Source: Clostridia bacterium
Lineage (GTDB): Bacteria > Bacillota > Clostridia > Christensenellales > Aristaeellaceae
Length of the DNA stretch: 33,786 bases
Assembly: GCA_017552535.1 (NCBI GenBank)
Contig: JAFZPV010000023.1
Coordinates: 1-33,786 of the forward strand
Direction: 5' to 3'
Position 1 is the stretch's first letter; every line of letters starts with the position of its first letter. Below, in pieces: positions 30,894 through 33,786 of the stretch. The position numbers were made by a program, and so were the translations under genes. Below the pieces are notes generated by a model. That model was not told where the DNA came from and did no database searches. It saw only the letters and a program-made list of their open reading frames with translations.

Positions 30894-31978
30894 TCCTCGA
30901 TGTCTCCGTCTTCGTCCTCTTCCTCGCCCAGTTCCATGGGAGCGGAGATGAGTCCGCCGCTGAAGGCCTCGCGGATCTTTTTGTCGATCACGTCGTATAC
31001 ATCGGGGTTGTCTCTCAGATACTGCACGGCGTTCTCGCGGCCCTGGCCGATGCGGTTGCCTTCATAGGAATACCACGCGCCGCTCTTTTTGATCAGGTCG
31101 CGCTCCACCGCCAGATCTAGCAGGCTGCCCGCCTTGGATATGCCTTCGCCGAAGATCATGTCCACCATGCAGGTGCGGAAGGGAGGAGCCACCTTGTTTT
31201 TGACGATCTTGATCTTGGTGCGGTTGCCGATGGTGTTTCCGCCTTCCTTGATGGGCTCGCCCTTGCGGATGTCCATGCGCACGGAGGCGTAGAACTTCAG
31301 GGCTTTGCCGCCGGTGGTCACCTCGGGATTGCCGTACATCACGCCCACCTTTTCACGCAGCTGGTTGATGAATATGGCCAGCGCGTTGGTCTTGGCGATC
31401 ACGCCCGCCAGCTTGCGCAGCGCCTGGCTCATGAGCCTGGCCTGCAGGCCCACGTGGCTGTCGCCCATGTCGCCGTCGATCTCCTGCTTGGGCACCAGCG
31501 CGGCTACGGAGTCGATCACCACCACGTCGATGGCGCCGCTGCGCACCAGCGCTTCGCAGATGTCCAGCGCCTGTTCGCCGTTGTCCGGCTGGGAAACGTA
31601 CAGTTCGTCTATATCCACGCCCAGGGCTTTGGCGTATACGGGGTCCAGCGCGTGCTCCGCGTCGATGAACGCGGCGGTGCCGCCCGCCTTCTGCGCTTCG
31701 GCCACCACGTGCAGGGCGACGGTGGTCTTGCCTGAGGACTCGGGGCCGTAGATCTCCACGATGCGTCCCCGCGGCAGTCCGCCCACGCCCAGCGCCATGT
31801 CGATGGGCAAAGAACCGGTGGAGATGACCTCCACGTTCATATTCGCGGCGTCGCCCAGCTTCATCACCGAGCCCTTGCCGAAATCTTTTTCTATTTTGGA
31901 AAGAACACTGGAAAGCGCTGCCTTGCGCTCTTCGCCTTCCGCCTGCCGGATCACCGCTTTTTCACTTGCCTTAGCCAT
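30890..31978 (-). CDS. recA: Recombinase RecA
   Basis: A 362-residue DNA-dependent ATPase for strand exchange and SOS induction. It has the P-loop GPESSGKTT (about 78-86), the MAW-type segment [37 protein letters not shown], and the L2 region [21 protein letters not shown], with an acidic C-terminal tail ([11 protein letters not shown]). GGAGGT lies 5 nt before the ATG, and a TTGACT-N18-TATAAT promoter precedes it. I found no Gram-positive LexA box (CGAAC-N4-GTTCG) around it. The pcp gene overlaps its stop. Confidence 0.98.
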   Translation of the reverse strand: MAKASEKAVIRQAEGEERKAALSSVLSKIEKDFGKGSVMKLGDAANMNVEVISTGSLPIDMALGVGGLPRGRIVEIYGPESSGKTTVALHVVAEAQKAGGTAAFIDAEHALDPVYAKALGVDIDELYVSQPDNGEQALDICEALVRSGAIDVVVIDSVAALVPKQEIDGDMGDSHVGLQARLMSQALRKLAGVIAKTNALAIFINQLREKVGVMYGNPEVTTGGKALKFYASVRMDIRKGEPIKEGGNTIGNRTKIKIVKNKVAPPFRTCMVDMIFGEGISKAGSLLDLAVERDLIKKSGAWYSYEGNRIGQGRENAVQYLRDNPDVYDVIDKKIREAFSGGLISAPMELGEEEDEDGDIEE

Positions 31979-32006
31979 ACGTTACCTCCTGCCAAATCTC
32001 TACTGA

Positions 32007-32036
32007 ATTATATCCCATGGCGGCGGCATAAGTCAA
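32007..32036 (-). promoter_or_regulatory. Sigma-A promoter for recA-pcp
   Basis: Minus-strand TTGACT (32036-32031), 18 bp, TATAAT (32012-32007), about 29 bp before the recA ATG. Confidence 0.75.
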
Positions 32037-32114
32037 TCACCGGGCGGTAAATTGCATCATGCCAAATTGCGGTTTCATGCTTCGGGACAGATGATAAAGC
32101 ACAGCATATTCAGT

Positions 32115-33434
32115 CTATTCATCGAGCAGCCAATCGATCAGGTTTTTCGATTCGATGCCTTCATAGCTCTTTTCAAAACCGGGATCAAGAGAAAGAACCG
32201 TTTTTTTGTAATTATCCTTCACCTTTTGCAGAGGAGTAAGTTCGCGTCTGCGGACGTCTTCGCTCATCATGGATTCCGTGACCTGGATATATATTCTTTC
32301 GTTCGTGTTTGCTGCAATAAAATCGATTTCCAAATTGTCAATCTTTCCGACAGCTACGTCATAACCGCGGCGCACAAGTTCGAAATATACAATATTTTCC
32401 AGTACATGTCCGATGTCGCGGTCCCGAAAACCAAGCAGAAAATTTCTCAGGCCGATATCGGCGATGTAGTATTTCCCGAGCGTTCGCAAAAGTTCTTTTC
32501 CCTTGATGTCGAAGCGCTTGACCTCATAAAAGATATAGGATTCCAGCAGAGCCGCCAGGTATGCCTGTACGGTATGGGCGCTCGGCGCATTTTTCCGCGT
32601 TCCTCCGGTCAGAAGACCTTCGTTTACCAGCGTGTTTCCGATGGAATTGGCCGAGACTGTACTTCCGATACTGTCCGCCAAAAACAGGATGATCTTCCGG
32701 AGAAGCACCGGATCAGCGATCTGCCGCTTGCCGCGTCGCTTTTCCCTTTCCAGAATATCCCGTATCACGACGGTGGAATAAATTCCGTCCAGAACAGTCA
32801 GTGCCCGTTCTTGTACCAGACCGACATCCGCAATTCCCGGCATTCCGCCAAATTGCAGATAGGCGTTAAAAATTTCGGAAAAACTGTACGGTATACCGTT
32901 CCGGTCAAGTGCCTGCCTTCGTGTGCCGCCTAAGGAACTTGCGGTTTCGGATATGCGAAAATCGTGGAAATCCAAGAATTCCCTGAACGATAGGGGAAGC
33001 ATTTTTATTTCGATGCAGCGACCGGACAGATAGGTGGCATATTCAGAAGAGAGAAGGTATGCATTGGAACCTGTAATATAGATATCACAGTCCAGATCTA
33101 CACGGAACGCATTCACAGCCTTTTCCCACGCGGGAACGCGCTGTATCTCGTCAAAAAAGAGATACATCCGTTTTCCGGGTATGGTCTGGCATTTTACATG
33201 GTCGTACAGCGTATCAGACGACACATCCTGAAAATCGTGGGATTCAAAATTCATTTCCAGGATCTGATCCCGAGTTACTCCAGTGCTGAGCAGATACTGT
33301 ATCATCAGCTTCAGCAGGGTGGATTTTCCGCAGCGCCGGATGCCCGTCACGATTTTTACTGGTTCTGTATCCCGAAAAGCGATCAGTTTATTCAGATAAA
33401 GATCTCGGCTTTTATATGTATCACGTGATGACAT
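32115..33434 (-). CDS. AAA-type ATPase with DUF4143 domain
   Basis: A 439-residue protein of the AAA_14/DUF4143 group. Walker A is GIRRCGKSTLL (about 30-40), Walker B is YLFFDEIQ, and TGSNAYLLSSE holds the sensor-like Asn. The C-terminal half has the nuclease-like fold often found in DUF4143, with EIDFIA and YIQVTES, reminiscent of the D-(D/E)xK pattern of restriction-like enzymes. Its role is unknown; members are numerous and vary in presence among gut Clostridia and Bacteroidetes. AAAGGAGG lies 7 nt before the ATG at 33434; a slightly longer frame begins at 33467. It has its own promoter and a palindrome directly upstream. Confidence 0.85.
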   Translation of the reverse strand: MSSRDTYKSRDLYLNKLIAFRDTEPVKIVTGIRRCGKSTLLKLMIQYLLSTGVTRDQILEMNFESHDFQDVSSDTLYDHVKCQTIPGKRMYLFFDEIQRVPAWEKAVNAFRVDLDCDIYITGSNAYLLSSEYATYLSGRCIEIKMLPLSFREFLDFHDFRISETASSLGGTRRQALDRNGIPYSFSEIFNAYLQFGGMPGIADVGLVQERALTVLDGIYSTVVIRDILEREKRRGKRQIADPVLLRKIILFLADSIGSTVSANSIGNTLVNEGLLTGGTRKNAPSAHTVQAYLAALLESYIFYEVKRFDIKGKELLRTLGKYYIADIGLRNFLLGFRDRDIGHVLENIVYFELVRRGYDVAVGKIDNLEIDFIAANTNERIYIQVTESMMSEDVRRRELTPLQKVKDNYKKTVLSLDPGFEKSYEGIESKNLIDWLLDE

Positions 33435-33457
33435 GGTTTTCCCTCCTTTGCCGTACC

Positions 33458-33486
33458 AGTATAGCAAAGAAGAAACAGTAAGTCAA
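33458..33486 (-). promoter_or_regulatory. Sigma-A promoter for the AAA/DUF4143 ATPase
   Basis: Minus-strand TTGACT (33486-33481), 17 bp, TATACT (33463-33458). It lies 24 bp before the ATG, so the leader is very short. Confidence 0.75.
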
Positions 33487-33487
33487 G

Positions 33488-33509
33488 TTTTTGCAATTGA
33501 TTGCAAAAA
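33488..33509. promoter_or_regulatory. Perfect palindrome next to the ATPase promoter, operator-like
   Basis: TTTTTGCAAT, TG, ATTGCAAAAA: two exact 10-bp arms around a 2-bp centre, one base upstream of the -35 box. It suits a dimeric regulator or an UP-like element. A terminator is less likely, since no gene ends here. Confidence 0.45.
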
Positions 33510-33567
33510 TAGTTTTGAATTCAGAATTTTTTGCAGTATAAATTCCATTCTCATCATATCATAAAAA

Positions 33568-33786
33568 GGAGCTGTTGCATAAGTAGGGAAAACCCACTCG
33601 GTGGTTTGGAGGGGTTTATCCCTCCAATTTCAATCCGCAGGGCCAGCTTTGCCGGCTCGAGGAGCGATTTTTGCGAAGGCGAGCTTGCCCGCCGAGAGCA
33701 AAGAATCGCTTCATTGCAGTTTTTTCGCCCGGAAATGCCCGCAGGCATTTCAGAAAAAACTGAAAACCTGTTGCACAAGCTGGTGA
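33568..33786 (+). mobile_element. MITE-like structured repeat, copy 3 (right part beyond the window)
   Basis: Left end GGAGCTGTTGCA (33568-33579). The first 219 bp align with copies 1 and 2. Stems: TTGGAGGG/CCCTCCAA; AGCGATTTTTGC paired with the GCAAAGAATCGCT region; CAGTTTTTTC/GAAAAAACTG (33717-33726, 33753-33762) enclosing GAAATGCC-CGCA-GGCATTTC (33732-33751). The right 100 bp, with the terminator and inverted repeat, lie outside. The left flank is CATAAAAA. Confidence 0.7.

Noticed and set aside
31979-32114. LexA (SOS) operator upstream of recA
   Set aside because: No CGAAC-N4-GTTCG-like site was found; only a sigma-A promoter is visible.

Overview
The window looks like a chromosomal segment of an anaerobic Gram-positive bacterium of the class Clostridia, most likely an uncultured gut lineage. 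The basis is high-GC coding DNA with GGAGG-type ribosome binding sites and occasional TTG/GTG starts, sigma-A promoters close to TTGACA-N17-TATAAT, an HPr kinase/phosphorylase, a CD1871A-like CXXC membrane protein, a TetM-like translation GTPase and glycosidases of gut-Clostridia type. No rRNA, tRNA or CRISPR array was seen. The genus cannot be fixed from the sequence alone.

Layout. 1-1583: the end of an unidentified gene, a zinc D-aminopeptidase (DppA family) and debris that includes a fragment of a tyrosine recombinase. 1584-3162 (minus): an ECF sigma factor translationally coupled to a membrane partner carrying two extracytoplasmic Cys/His repeats. 3163-3930: a candidate ECF-type promoter, a predicted free-standing small RNA, and the first copy of a 319-bp inverted-repeat element. 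3931-9170 (plus): aspartokinase and a PIG-V-like membrane mannosyltransferase, then, from a consensus promoter, MazG-like pyrophosphohydrolase, a small membrane protein, a HAD phosphatase and HprK, overlapping end to start. 9266-11872 (minus): a TetM-like GTPase and a nitroreductase. 12006-12596 (minus): a probable lipoprotein with a phage-tail-lysozyme-like domain. 12819-17044 (minus): a complete ABC importer (binding protein, ATPase, fused double permease). 17159-22756: a carbohydrate locus in which GH116-type hydrolase and 2-hydroxyacid dehydrogenase diverge from a GH36 alpha-galactosidase; the intergenic region carries two good promoters and a possible CcpA site. 22775-23093: second copy of the repeat. 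23165-24148: alpha/beta hydrolase. 24243-27945: a four-gene extracytoplasmic thiol-redox module. 28072-31978: zinc-ribbon protein, acetyltransferase, a homocysteine-methyltransferase-like protein, pyroglutamyl peptidase and RecA. 32115-33434: an AAA/DUF4143 ATPase behind a promoter with an adjoining perfect palindrome. 33568 to the right edge: third copy of the repeat.

The most unusual feature is the repeat family. Two complete copies are exactly 319 bp, a third is cut by the window edge, and all lie in the same orientation between genes. They share imperfect terminal inverted repeats close to GGGGCTGTTGCA, which resembles IS6/IS26-family ends. The first copy is flanked by a direct repeat TTTACACG, as expected for an 8-bp target duplication. 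The interiors fold into serial hairpins whose paired arms change together between copies, and the right end forms an intrinsic terminator. No transposase is present. This points to a non-autonomous mobile element that may also act as a structured RNA or terminator cassette. The second highlight is the redox operon, which appears to carry electrons from cytosolic Fe-S donors across the membrane to two TlpA-type thioredoxins, one of them an unusual multidomain secreted protein.
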